A stretch of 64,000 nt of DNA from Corallococcus coralloides DSM 2259 (GTDB lineage: Bacteria; Myxococcota; Myxococcia; Myxococcales; Myxococcaceae): positions 5,208,001 through 5,272,000 of the forward strand of contig NC_017030.1 in NCBI RefSeq assembly GCF_000255295.1, given 5' to 3'. The position numbers and the translations under genes are program-made. Below the pieces are notes generated by a model. It was not told where the DNA came from, made no database searches, and saw only the letters and a list, made by a program, of their open reading frames with translations. Position 1 is the first letter of the stretch, and every line of letters starts with the position of its first letter. Positions 7,438 to 17,095 of this stretch are shown here, piece after piece.

Positions 7438-8583
7438 GTGAACTTCGACCTCAGCGAAACCCAGACGCTCATCCGTGACACCGCTCGCAAGTTCGCCCGC
7501 GAGCGCGTGGCCCCGCACGCCCGCGCGGCGGACCGCGAGGAGCGCTTCGACCCGGAAGTCTTCAAGGCCCTGGCCGAAGTGGGCCTGCTGGGCGTGAACC
7601 TGCCGGGCAAGTACGGCGGCGCGGAGGCCGGCGTCGTGTCCTACGCGCTGGCCATGATGGAGATGGCCGCCGCGGACGCCTCCGTGTCCGTGGCCATGGC
7701 CGTCACCAACATGTGCGCGGAGCTCATCCACGCGGTGGGCACCGACGCGCAGCGGGAGAAGTACGTCACGCGCATCACCTCCGGTGAGGCCATCGTCGGC
7801 GCGTTCGCCCTGAGCGAGCCGCACGCGGGCTCCGACCCGGGCGCCATGCGCACCACCGCCGTGAAGCGCGGCGACACGTACGTGCTCAACGGCAGCAAGC
7901 AGTGGATCACCTCCGGCGCCTACGCGGGCGTCATCGTCGTGTGGGCCCGCACGGGCCAGGCCGGCAACAAGGGCCTGTCCTGCTTCATCGTGGAGGGCGG
8001 CGCCAAGGGCCTCCACGTGGGCAAGCACGAGGACAAGATGGGCCTGCGCGCGTCCAACACCGTGGGGCTCACCTTCGAGGACTGCGAAGTGCCGGCGGAG
8101 AACCTCCTGGGCAAGGAGGGCGACGGGTTCCGCCTGGCCATGATGGCGCTGGACGGCGGGCGCATTGGCATCGCGGCGCAGGCGTGCGGCACCGGCCGCG
8201 CGGCGCTGGAAGCGGCCGTGTCCTACACCAAGGACCGCAAGGCCTTTGGTCAGGCCGTGGCGGACCTGCAGGCCCCGCGCTTCATGATGGCGGACATGCG
8301 CACCCAGCTGGACGCCGCCGAGCTGCTCACCCTGCGCGCCGCCGCCCTCAAGGAGGCCGGCCAGCCGTTCACCCGCGAGGCCTCCATGGCGAAGCTCTTC
8401 GCCAGCGAGATGAGCAACAAGGTCGCGGACAAGGCCGTGCAACTGCACGGCGGCTACGGTTACATCGACGAGTTCCCGGTGGAGCGTTACTTCCGGGACG
8501 CGCGCGTGCAGACCATCTACGAGGGCACCAGCGAGGTGCAGCGGATGGTCATTGCCCGGGAAACATTCCGGCGCGAGGGGTAG
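7438..8583 (+). CDS. Acyl-CoA dehydrogenase, second paralog
   Basis: 381 residues starting at GTG. The layout matches the other dehydrogenase: MNFDLSETQTLIRDTARKFA at the N-terminus, AFALSEPHAGSDPGAM in the FAD/substrate domain, QLHGGYGYIDEFPVER, and the catalytic Glu in IYEGTSEVQ. The two enzymes are clearly paralogous yet divergent, which points to different chain length or branching preference (for example short-chain versus branched-chain). A stem-loop follows 5 bases after the stop, so this gene ends the first half of the acyl-CoA operon. Confidence 0.92.
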   Translation: MNFDLSETQTLIRDTARKFARERVAPHARAADREERFDPEVFKALAEVGLLGVNLPGKYGGAEAGVVSYALAMMEMAAADASVSVAMAVTNMCAELIHAVGTDAQREKYVTRITSGEAIVGAFALSEPHAGSDPGAMRTTAVKRGDTYVLNGSKQWITSGAYAGVIVVWARTGQAGNKGLSCFIVEGGAKGLHVGKHEDKMGLRASNTVGLTFEDCEVPAENLLGKEGDGFRLAMMALDGGRIGIAAQACGTGRAALEAAVSYTKDRKAFGQAVADLQAPRFMMADMRTQLDAAELLTLRAAALKEAGQPFTREASMAKLFASEMSNKVADKAVQLHGGYGYIDEFPVERYFRDARVQTIYEGTSEVQRMVIARETFRREG

Positions 8584-8587
8584 CGCT

Positions 8588-8613
8588 CCGCTTGTCCCAC
8601 ACAGGGCGAGCGG
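8588..8613 (+). terminator. Stem-loop terminator after the second acyl-CoA dehydrogenase
   Basis: CCGCTTG-T-CCC (8588-8598) pairs with GGG-CGAGCGG (8604-8613), with one bulged T, one G-U pair and a 5-base loop. It lies directly after the stop and well before the rpsA promoter. No T-run. Confidence 0.5.
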
Positions 8614-8698
8614 GCAGGGGGCACCGGCCGGGTAGGACAGATGCGGACCCGGCCGGGCGTTCATAGAACACGGATCACCACTTGGCGCTGTGCCCCGC

Positions 8699-8728
8699 TT
8701 GACTCCCGGAAACTCCGGTGTCTAGGGT
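8699..8728 (+). promoter_or_regulatory. Sigma70-type promoter of rpsA
   Basis: TTGACT (8699-8704), an 18-base spacer and TAGGGT (8723-8728). The -35 is nearly perfect. TAGGGT is a GC-shifted -10 box that fits high-GC bacteria. It implies a leader of about 120 bases before the rpsA ATG. Confidence 0.6.
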
Positions 8729-8754
8729 GCGCGGCTTCCAACCAGCCTTGCGTT

Positions 8755-8854
8755 CCCATTCAGGGGACACCCGCGGTTTCCCGTCGCTCCCCGCAGGCGG
8801 CCGCGCACCCATTCAAACAGGGGGCAGTTGTACCGTTCCAAGGACTTCCCATTC

Positions 8855-8855
<1 letters not shown>
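8755..8855 (+). repeat. Triplicated CCCATTCA octamer in the rpsA leader
   Basis: CCCATTCA occurs at 8755-8762, 8808-8815 and 8848-8855. The third copy runs into the ATG of rpsA, and the first two are followed by G-runs. The repeats lie inside the predicted 5' leader, where an autoregulatory S1 binding region would be expected. Function unknown. Confidence 0.5.
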
Positions 8856-10561
<1,706 letters not shown>

Positions 10562-10586
10562 TCAGCCCCACGTCTTGAAGTGGATG

Positions 10587-10618
10587 GCGGCCGGGTTCCC
10601 AAGCGGGAGCCCGGCCGT
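10587..10618 (+). terminator. Intrinsic terminator of rpsA
   Basis: GGCCGGGTTCCC (10589-10600), loop AAGC, then GGGAGCCCGGCC (10605-10616) with a single G-U pair. It is extended by a C-G and a G-U pair and followed by GTTTCCATTT. It lies 28 bases after the stop. Confidence 0.8.
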
Positions 10619-10624
10619 TTCCAT

Positions 10625-10653
10625 TTGATTCGCCCGAAACCGCCCGTGATAAG
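10625..10653 (+). promoter_or_regulatory. Sigma70-type promoter of the thiolase/CoA-transferase operon
   Basis: TTGATT (10625-10630), a 17-base spacer and GATAAG (10648-10653, four of six consensus bases). It directly abuts the rpsA terminator. The predicted start is near 10660, and the thiolase gene has a good AAGGAG at 10693-10698. Confidence 0.55.
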
Positions 10654-10706
10654 TCGCATCCAAACCTTTCCAGCGGTTCCGGTTCCCCTCTCAAGGAGAC
10701 AGTTCC

Positions 10707-11888
10707 ATGGCTCGTGAAGTCGTCATCGTGGGCGCGGCCCGTACCCCCATCGGCTCCTTCCAGGGAGCGCTGTCCAAGCTCACCGCTCCCCAGCTGGGCG
10801 CCATCGCCATCAAGGCGGCGCTGGAGCGCGCGGGCGTGAAGCCGGAGGCCGTGCAGGAGGTCATCATGGGCAACGTCCTCCAGGCCGGCGTGGGCCAGGC
10901 GCCTGCCCGTCAGGCGGCCATCTTCGCGGGCATCCCGGAGTCCGTGCCGGCCGTCACCCTCAACAAGGTCTGTGGCTCCGGCCTCAAGACGGTCATCGCC
11001 GCGGCGCAGTCCATCGCCCTGGGTGACGCGGACGTCGTCGTCGCGGGCGGCATGGAGTCCATGTCCAACGCGCCCTACCTCAGCCACACCATGCGCGGCG
11101 GCTCGCGCATGGGGAACGTGGAGTTCAAGGACGCGATGATCCACGACGGCCTCTGGGACGTGTACGACAACGTCCACATGGGCATCTGCGCGGAGGCCTG
11201 TGCCACCTCGCAGGGCATCAGCCGCGCGCAGCAGGACGAGTTCGCGCTGGAGTCCACGCGCCGCGCCATCCAGGCCCAGAAGGAAGGCCTGTTCACCGCG
11301 GAGATCGTCCCCGTGCAGATCCCCGGCAAGAAGCCGGATGAGTTCACCACCGTCTCCGAGGACGAGGGCCCCAAGAACGCCAAGCCGGACAAGATCCCGG
11401 GCCTGAAGCCGGTGTTCAAGAAGGACGGCACCGTGACGGCCGCCAACGCGTCCTCCATCAACGACGGCGCCGCGGCGCTGGTGCTGATGAGCGAGGAGAA
11501 GGCGAAGGCCGAAGGCCGCACCATCCTGGGCCGCATCAAGGGCTACGCGCAGGCCGCCCGCAAGCCGGTGGAGTTCACCATCGCGCCGGCGGACGCCATC
11601 AACACGCTGCTCAAGAAGCAGAACGTGACGGCCAAGGACGTGGACCTCTGGGAGATCAACGAGGCCTTCTCCGTGGTGTCCATCGCCAACAACAAGATCC
11701 TCGGTCTGGACCCGTCCAAGGTGAACGTGCGCGGCGGCGCGGTGGTGCTGGGCCACCCGATTGGCGCGTCCGGCGCTCGCGTGCTCGTCACGCTGCTCCA
11801 GACGATGAAGGACCAGGACAAGAAGCGCGGTGTGGCGTCGCTCTGCATCGGCGGCGGCGAAGGCATCGCGCTGATGGTCGAGCGCTAG
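10707..11888 (+). CDS. Acetyl-CoA acetyltransferase (thiolase)
   Basis: 393 residues, the standard length of biosynthetic/degradative thiolase II, which interconverts two acetyl-CoA and acetoacetyl-CoA. The acyl-accepting Cys is in LNKVCGSGLKTV. The family signatures GGMESMSNAPYL, NGYAQ-like region, GHPIGASGAR and the second catalytic Cys in CIGGGEG are all present. It is the first gene of an operon with both CoA-transferase subunits (14-base gap). In this setting it probably cleaves acetoacetyl-CoA made by the transferase or by the hydroxybutyryl-CoA dehydrogenase. Confidence 0.95.
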   Translation: MAREVVIVGAARTPIGSFQGALSKLTAPQLGAIAIKAALERAGVKPEAVQEVIMGNVLQAGVGQAPARQAAIFAGIPESVPAVTLNKVCGSGLKTVIAAAQSIALGDADVVVAGGMESMSNAPYLSHTMRGGSRMGNVEFKDAMIHDGLWDVYDNVHMGICAEACATSQGISRAQQDEFALESTRRAIQAQKEGLFTAEIVPVQIPGKKPDEFTTVSEDEGPKNAKPDKIPGLKPVFKKDGTVTAANASSINDGAAALVLMSEEKAKAEGRTILGRIKGYAQAARKPVEFTIAPADAINTLLKKQNVTAKDVDLWEINEAFSVVSIANNKILGLDPSKVNVRGGAVVLGHPIGASGARVLVTLLQTMKDQDKKRGVASLCIGGGEGIALMVER

Positions 11889-11902
11889 AGGACACCGCCC
11901 GC

Positions 11903-12604
11903 ATGAACAAGGTCTACGCGAGCGCGGATGAGGCGGTCGCCGACATCCCGGACAACATCACTCTCATGAGTGGTGGGTTCGGGCTGTGCGGCAACCCCGA
12001 GAACCTCATCACGGCCCTGCACAAGAAGAACGTGAAGGGCCTCACCATCATCTCCAACAACTGCGGCACCACGGAGCTGGGGCTGGGCATCCTCCTGCAG
12101 AACAAGCAGGTGAAGAAGATGGTCGCCAGCTACGTGGGGGAGAACAAGGAGTTCGAGCGGCAGTTCCTCTCCGGAGAGCTGGAGGTGGAGCTCAACCCGC
12201 AGGGCACGCTCGCGGAGCGCATCCGCGCCGGGGGCTGCGGCATCGGCGGGTTCTTCACGCCGACGGGCGCGGGCACCCAGGTGGCGGAGGGCAAGGAGTC
12301 GCGCATGATCGACGGGCGCCTCCACGTCCTGGAGACGCCGCTGAAGGCGGACTTCGCCATCGTCCACGCCTGGAAGGCGGACACCTGGGGCAACCTGGTG
12401 TTCCACAAGACGGCGCGGAACTTCACCCCCATGATGTGCATGGCCGCCAAGGTCACCATCGTGGAGGCGGAGCACATCGTGCAGCCGGGTGAGCTGGACC
12501 CGGATCAGGTGCACATCCCGAGCATCTTCGTGCACCGCATCGTGCAGGCGCAGAACCTCCAGAAGTGGATCGAGCGGCGGACCGTCCGCAAGAAGGCGTC
12601 CTGA
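11903..12604 (+). CDS. scoA: 3-oxoacid CoA-transferase, subunit A
   Basis: 233 residues, family I CoA-transferase alpha subunit. The N-terminal glycine-rich loop reads TLMSGGFGLCGNPENLI. GGCGIGGFFTPTGAGT and FAIVHAWKADTWGNLVF complete the CoA-binding fold. With subunit B (3-base gap) it should move CoA between succinyl-CoA or acetyl-CoA and acetoacetate. It is placed after a thiolase, as in acetoacetate-utilisation operons. The family assignment is firm; the exact CoA donor cannot be told. Confidence 0.92.
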   Translation: MNKVYASADEAVADIPDNITLMSGGFGLCGNPENLITALHKKNVKGLTIISNNCGTTELGLGILLQNKQVKKMVASYVGENKEFERQFLSGELEVELNPQGTLAERIRAGGCGIGGFFTPTGAGTQVAEGKESRMIDGRLHVLETPLKADFAIVHAWKADTWGNLVFHKTARNFTPMMCMAAKVTIVEAEHIVQPGELDPDQVHIPSIFVHRIVQAQNLQKWIERRTVRKKAS

Positions 12605-12607
12605 GCC

Positions 12608-13270
12608 ATGCCCCTGACTCGTGAACAGATCGCGCAGCGCATCGCCCAGGAGCTGAAGGACGGCTTCTACGTGAACCTGGGCATCGGCATCCCCACGCTC
12701 GTGCCCAACTACATCCCGCACGGGGTGGAGGTGGTGCTCCAGTCGGAGAACGGCCTGCTCGGCATCGGGCCGTATCCGGAAGAGGGGAGCGAGGATCCGG
12801 ATCTCATCAACGCGGGCAAGGAGACGGTGACGGTGGTGAAGGGCTCCGCCTTCTTCGACTCCGCGCTGTCCTTCGGGATGATCCGCGGCGGCCACATCGA
12901 CCTGGCCGTGCTGGGCGCCATGGAGGTCAGCGAAGAGGGTGACCTGGCCAACTGGATGATCCCCGGCAAGATGGTGAAGGGCATGGGCGGCGCCATGGAC
13001 CTGGCCGTGGGTGCCAAGCGCATCTACGTGGCCATGGAGCACGCCAACAAGGACGGGCAGCCCAAGATCCTCAAGAAGTGCTCGCTGCCGCTGACGGGCC
13101 TCAAGTGCGTGCACCACATCGTCACGGACCACGCCTTCATCGACGTGACGCCGGAGGGCCTGGTCCTCCGCGAGCTGGCACCCGGACTCACGGTGGAACG
13201 GGTGCAGCAGCTCACCGAGCCGAAGCTGAAGATCGCGCCCGACCTGCGCGAGATGAAGTTCCAGGCCTGA
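12608..13270 (+). CDS. scoB: 3-oxoacid CoA-transferase, subunit B
   Basis: 220 residues, beta subunit carrying the catalytic glutamate in [13 protein letters not shown], which forms the glutamyl-CoA thioester intermediate. Other family stretches are [32 protein letters not shown]-like and [12 protein letters not shown]. The start codon lies 3 bases after subunit A's stop, so equal translation is expected. It is the last gene of the thiolase operon; a perfect 11-bp inverted repeat follows 18 bases downstream. Confidence 0.92.
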   Translation: MPLTREQIAQRIAQELKDGFYVNLGIGIPTLVPNYIPHGVEVVLQSENGLLGIGPYPEEGSEDPDLINAGKETVTVVKGSAFFDSALSFGMIRGGHIDLAVLGAMEVSEEGDLANWMIPGKMVKGMGGAMDLAVGAKRIYVAMEHANKDGQPKILKKCSLPLTGLKCVHHIVTDHAFIDVTPEGLVLRELAPGLTVERVQQLTEPKLKIAPDLREMKFQA

Positions 13271-13288
13271 AGTAGGGTGCTAGGGTGC

Positions 13289-13317
13289 GCTTCCGTCTCT
13301 CCGAGTGAGACGGAAGC
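13289..13317 (+). repeat. Perfect 11-bp inverted repeat between scoB and the PilZ gene
   Basis: GCTTCCGTCTC (13289-13299), loop of 7, GAGACGGAAGC (13307-13317). It could terminate the CoA-transferase operon, though no T-run follows. A tandem TAGGGTGC (13273-13280 and 13281-13288) lies immediately before it. The second copy shares CTAGGGTGCGC with the rpsA -10 region, so the repeat may instead be an operator over the start site of the PilZ gene. Confidence 0.6.
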
Positions 13318-13345
13318 CCCCGTCTCCCGGAGAACGGAGCACCTG

Positions 13346-13738
13346 ATGTCCGACACTTCGGAGAAGCCCGTCCCCGCGCCTCGCGCGCACCGCATCGACC
13401 ATGAGCTGCCCGTGGCGTACCGCACGGTGTCGGGCTTCGTGACGGACTGGGCGGTGAACCTGTCGCGCGGCGGGCTCTACATCAACACGCCGCAGCCGCT
13501 GCCGGTGGGCACGGTGGTGCGCCTGTTGGTGTCGCTGCCGGGCGCCAGCTTCCCGGTGGACCTGTCCGGGAAGGTGACCCGCACCAACCCCCAGGGGACG
13601 CCGGGTTCCGAGGTGCCGGGGATGGCGGTGGAGTTCCTGGACGTTGACGACGAGAAGCGGTCGCGCATCGAAGCGTTCGTGGAGCGCCTGCGGGAAGCCC
13701 TGCCGGCGGACGAGCGTGGCAGCGCGACCCGGAAGTAG
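13346..13738 (+). CDS. PilZ-like domain protein (Myxococcus-type paralog family)
   Basis: 130 residues. The fold is a single PilZ-type beta barrel: HELPVAYRTVSGFVTDWAVN, the NLSRGGLYINT motif, PLPVGTVVRLLVSLPG, KVTRTN and a GMAVEFLDVDDEKRSRIEAF end. This is the pattern of the expanded myxobacterial PilZ family. The arginine motif that normally contacts cyclic di-GMP appears incomplete: only RAHRIDHE precedes the barrel. Ligand binding is therefore uncertain, and the protein may act by protein contact, as reported for some PilZ-like motility regulators. The ATG after GGAG (13336) is preferred over an in-frame GTG at 13277. Confidence 0.85.
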   Translation: MSDTSEKPVPAPRAHRIDHELPVAYRTVSGFVTDWAVNLSRGGLYINTPQPLPVGTVVRLLVSLPGASFPVDLSGKVTRTNPQGTPGSEVPGMAVEFLDVDDEKRSRIEAFVERLREALPADERGSATRK

Positions 13739-13777
13739 GGCGGCCCCACCCAGGCGGCCCCCTCGAGTGCGCCTGCG

Positions 13778-15073
13778 ATGACGACGCTGCCCGAATCCCC
13801 CATTGAACTGACGATTGAACGGCTGGGCCAGCTGGGCGAAGGCGTGGCCCAATGGGAGGGCCGCACCGTCTTCGTGCCGGGCGCCTTCCCCGGCGACACC
13901 GTGCGCGTGCGCCTGGAGGCCCAGGGCAAGGTCCTGCGCGGCCTGTTGGGCCAGGTGCTGACGGATGGGGCGGAGCGCGTGCCGTCGCGCTGCGTGTACT
14001 CCGACGCGTGCGGCGGCTGTGACTGGCTGGAGCTGTCCGTCCCGGCCCAGCGGTCCGCGAAGCAGGAGATCGTCCTCTCCACGCTGGAGCACCTGGGCCA
14101 CCTGAAGCGCTCGGACTTCACCGTGCGGCCGTTGATGGTGGCGCCCCGGGACTGGGGCTACCGCCGCCGCGCGGTGCTGCACGGGGCGGGGAAGGGGGCG
14201 CTCGGCTACTTCGGCCGGCGCACGCACGAGCGCATCCCCGTGGACGTCTGCCCCGCGCTGACGCCGGTGCTCACTGCGCTGCCCGGGAAGCTGGCCCCGC
14301 TGCTCAAGCCGCTGGCCAAGGACACCGAGGAGGTGCTGCTGCTGGCCGAGGGTGACAAGGCCGCGTTCGCGGTGAACATGAGCGGCCCGGTGACGGCGCG
14401 GCACCTGGAGGCTGCGGAGGCCGCGGTGCGCGCGCTGCGGCTGGAGGGCGCGGTGCTGGTGCCCAAGGAGGGCTCTGCGCGGCTCATCGGCCGGCCGGTG
14501 CTGCGCTCGCTGTCCCCGCTGCGCCCGGAAGTGCCGGTGTACCTGCGGCCGGATGCGTTCGCGCAGGCGCACGCGGAGGCCAACGTGGGGCTCGTCACGG
14601 CGGCCCTGTACGAACTGGGCGCGAAGGAGACGGACTCCGTGCTGGAGCTGTACTCCGGCAATGGCAACTTCACGTTCCCCCTGGCGGGCACGGCCGGGTC
14701 GGTGCTGGGCGTGGAGTCGTCCCCGGTGGGCGTGGAGTTGGCGCAGCGGAGTGCTCGCGAGGGTGGGGTGGCCAACGTGCGCTTCGTCCAGGGCGACGCT
14801 CGCAAGGTGTGCGACGGGCTGGTGGCGGAGGGGCGTTCGTTCGACCTGTGCCTCGCGGATCCGCCGCGCGCCGGGGCGCCGGGCCTGGCGAAGTGGATGC
14901 GCGCGCTGAACGTGCGCCGGGTCGTCTACGTGGCGTGCGACCCGGCCTCGCTGGCGCGCGACGCGGCGGGGCTGGTGGAGGCCGGTTACAAGCCCGTGGC
15001 GCTCCAGGTGGTGGACATGTTCCCGCAGACGCACCACGTGGAAGCGGTGATGTCCTTCGAACGGGGAGCCTGA
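13778..15073 (+). CDS. RumA/TrmA-family RNA (uracil-5-)-methyltransferase
   Basis: 431 residues. A TRAM RNA-binding domain occupies residues 8-65 (IERLGQLGEGVAQ...GDTVRVRL). Iron-sulfur cysteines lie in CVYSDACGGC (72-81) with a fourth in DVCPALT. The AdoMet fold shows LELYSGNGNFTFPLA, and the catalytic cysteine is in YVACDPASLARD with a final HHVEAVMSFER. This matches enzymes that make m5U in 23S rRNA (RlmC/RlmD) or tRNA (TrmA-like). The Fe-S cluster favours the 23S rRNA class, but the target base cannot be decided. The VWA gene starts 6 bases after its stop. Confidence 0.9.
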   Translation: MTTLPESPIELTIERLGQLGEGVAQWEGRTVFVPGAFPGDTVRVRLEAQGKVLRGLLGQVLTDGAERVPSRCVYSDACGGCDWLELSVPAQRSAKQEIVLSTLEHLGHLKRSDFTVRPLMVAPRDWGYRRRAVLHGAGKGALGYFGRRTHERIPVDVCPALTPVLTALPGKLAPLLKPLAKDTEEVLLLAEGDKAAFAVNMSGPVTARHLEAAEAAVRALRLEGAVLVPKEGSARLIGRPVLRSLSPLRPEVPVYLRPDAFAQAHAEANVGLVTAALYELGAKETDSVLELYSGNGNFTFPLAGTAGSVLGVESSPVGVELAQRSAREGGVANVRFVQGDARKVCDGLVAEGRSFDLCLADPPRAGAPGLAKWMRALNVRRVVYVACDPASLARDAAGLVEAGYKPVALQVVDMFPQTHHVEAVMSFERGA

Positions 15074-15079
15074 CGCGCC

Positions 15080-16477
15080 ATGGACGCCCGCATCGTCGAG
15101 TTCGCCGAAGTGCTTCGCCAGAACGGCGTGCGCGTCAGCACGTCCGAGGTGCAGGACGCGCTGCGCGCCACCGCCGAGGTGGGCCTCGAGGACCGGGCGC
15201 TGTTCCGCTCCGTGCTGCGCACCACGCTGGTGAAGCGCGAGCTGGACGTGGAGACGTTCCGCCGCGCGTTCGACTTCTTCTTCTCCGGCGCGGCCTGCAC
15301 GTTCGAGGCCATCGACAAGTCGCTGGCGAAGCAGCTGGAGGAAGAGGGCTATCTGGAAGGCGACCTGTTGAAGATGGTCATCTACCAGATGAACCTGCTG
15401 GCGCCGGAGATGTCCCCGCTCGCGCAGGCCATCCTCGCGGGTGACCGCGCGCGGCTGGCGCAGATCTTCCGCCAGGCGTCGCTCCAGCTGGACCTGGGGC
15501 AGCTGGAGAGCCCGCTGCAGACGGGGTTCTTCACGCGGCGGATGCTCGCGGGCGCGGGCATGGAGCGGGCGCGCTCCGACCTCAAGTCGATGGAGGACGA
15601 GCTGAAGGCTCGCGGGCTCCATGCGGAGGGCGTGGAGATCGTCTCGCGCCACGTGGCCGCGGCGATGCGCAAGATTGAAGAGGCCGCTCGCGCGGAGGTG
15701 AAGCGTCAGTCCGAAGCTCGCATCCGCCGCCGCACGGACACCGTCACGGAGAAGCCGCTGCACCTGCTCACGCAGGCGGAGGTGGACCAGATGGAGGCCG
15801 CCGTCCGCACGCTGGCGGAGAAGCTCAAGAGCCGGATGATCCGCAAGCAGCGCTCGCACCGGCGCGGGTCGCTCCACGCCCAGCGCACGCTTCGCCGGAA
15901 CATGCCCTGGGATGGCATCCCCATGGTGCCCGTGTTCCGCACCCGCCGGCCGGAGCGCCCGGAGCTGGTGGTGCTCTGCGACGTGTCCGACTCCGTGCGC
16001 AACGCGTCCCGGATGATGCTGCTGTTCATGCACACGCTGCAGTCGCTGTTCGTGCGCGTGCGCTCGTTCGTCTTCGTGTCCGACGTGGGCGAGGTGACGC
16101 AGTTCTTCAAGGACCTGGACGTGAGCGAGGCCATCGACGCGGCGACCGCCGGTCGCACCGTGTCCATGAGCTCCAACTCCAACTACGGCCGTGCGCTGGC
16201 GGACTTCACGCGCGACCACCTGGGCAGCATCACGCGCCGCACCACCGTGATGATCATTGGCGACGGCCGCAACAACTACAACGCGAGCAACGCCTGGGCC
16301 CTGAAGGACCTGAAGCGCAAGGCCAGGCGCGTGCTGTGGATCTGCCCCGAGGACCGGGGCAACTGGGGCATCGGCGACAGCGAGATGCTCACCTACGAGA
16401 AGCACTGCACCCAGGCCGTGGTCGTCACCTCCGTGTCGGACCTGGCCCGCATCGCGGAACAGCTCGTCCCCGTCTGA
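15080..16477 (+). CDS. CoxE-like VWA-domain protein
   Basis: 465 residues, cytoplasmic. The N-terminal half (1-200) is helical (FAEVLRQNGVRVSTSEV...DFFFSGA), typical of the CoxE/VWA-CoxE family. Residues about 290-465 form a von Willebrand A domain with an intact metal site: the DxSxS motif in CDVSDSVR, a conserved Ser/Asn region (SMSSNSNYGRAL) and IGDGRNNY. Proteins of this type usually work with MoxR AAA+ ATPases as chaperones for metal-enzyme maturation. No MoxR gene lies next to it here. It follows the methyltransferase by 6 bases and precedes a small gene by 29. Confidence 0.88.
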   Translation: MDARIVEFAEVLRQNGVRVSTSEVQDALRATAEVGLEDRALFRSVLRTTLVKRELDVETFRRAFDFFFSGAACTFEAIDKSLAKQLEEEGYLEGDLLKMVIYQMNLLAPEMSPLAQAILAGDRARLAQIFRQASLQLDLGQLESPLQTGFFTRRMLAGAGMERARSDLKSMEDELKARGLHAEGVEIVSRHVAAAMRKIEEAARAEVKRQSEARIRRRTDTVTEKPLHLLTQAEVDQMEAAVRTLAEKLKSRMIRKQRSHRRGSLHAQRTLRRNMPWDGIPMVPVFRTRRPERPELVVLCDVSDSVRNASRMMLLFMHTLQSLFVRVRSFVFVSDVGEVTQFFKDLDVSEAIDAATAGRTVSMSSNSNYGRALADFTRDHLGSITRRTTVMIIGDGRNNYNASNAWALKDLKRKARRVLWICPEDRGNWGIGDSEMLTYEKHCTQAVVVTSVSDLARIAEQLVPV

Positions 16478-16506
16478 AAACCCATTTCGTACCCGAGGAG
16501 CGCCCC

Positions 16507-17022
16507 ATGGCCCCGTCCTTCTTCGACGACTACCAGGACGTCCCCAATGTGGAGACCGGTCCGGCCTTCGACGCCGCCGACGACCGCACGCTGCGCATGG
16601 CGTCCCGGCCGGTGGACAAGGCGCTGCTCGACCAGCTGGTCCGCTACCAGGAGACCTTCCTGTCGCACGTGGAGGCGGACGCCAGCCCGGAGGCCATGGC
16701 CGGCGCGGCGAAGGCGGCGCTGGAGACGAGCGGCCTGGACGTGAAGGCGGCGGAGTGGGGGAGCGCCGTCCTCCGGGCCTTTGGCGGCCGGCGGTGGACC
16801 GTGCAGCGGCTGCGCTCGAAGCTGACGGAGCTGGAGTCCCGCTCCGGGCCGGAGGTGGACGAGGTGAAGAAGCGCGTCCAGGACGAGCTGGTGAAGCAGG
16901 AGCGGGAGACGGACGCCCTGGGCCGGCGGTACGGCGTGGAGACGGTGGCCCTGCTCCGGGAGCGCGAGGCGGAGCTGGTGGCCCTGCACACCCGGCTCAC
17001 GAAGGTGCTCAGCCGGGGATGA
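16507..17022 (+). CDS. Conserved hypothetical coiled-coil protein
   Basis: 171 residues from the ATG after CGAGGAGCG. The first 30 residues are acidic and probably disordered (FFDDYQDVPNVETG). The middle is helical (RPVDKALLDQLVRYQETFL). From about residue 105 to the end it is predicted coiled coil (LRSKLTELESRSGPEVDEV, then ERETDALGRRYGVETVALL). No known family is recognised. Its position right after the VWA gene suggests a partner of that protein. In-frame sequence further upstream overlaps the VWA gene and is not likely translated. Confidence 0.7.
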   Translation: MAPSFFDDYQDVPNVETGPAFDAADDRTLRMASRPVDKALLDQLVRYQETFLSHVEADASPEAMAGAAKAALETSGLDVKAAEWGSAVLRAFGGRRWTVQRLRSKLTELESRSGPEVDEVKKRVQDELVKQERETDALGRRYGVETVALLREREAELVALHTRLTKVLSRG

Positions 17023-17040
17023 CCCCGCGTGCCCGCCCGG

Positions 17041-17069
17041 TTGCATTCCGCGTCCGGGCGTTCCATAAC
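17041..17069 (+). promoter_or_regulatory. Sigma70-type promoter of miaB
   Basis: TTGCAT (17041-17046), a 17-base spacer and CATAAC (17064-17069), which keeps ATAA of the -10 consensus. The miaB ATG is 27 bases further on. Confidence 0.5.
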
Positions 17070-17095
17070 GGCCCGTTTTCCTTCAAGGCCCACCC

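Noticed and set aside
13280-16405. Long antisense frame of about 1,040 codons opposite the PilZ, methyltransferase and VWA genes
   Set aside because: It is rich in Arg, His and Ala with no family similarity, and it mirrors three well-supported genes; a normal by-product of very high third-position GC.
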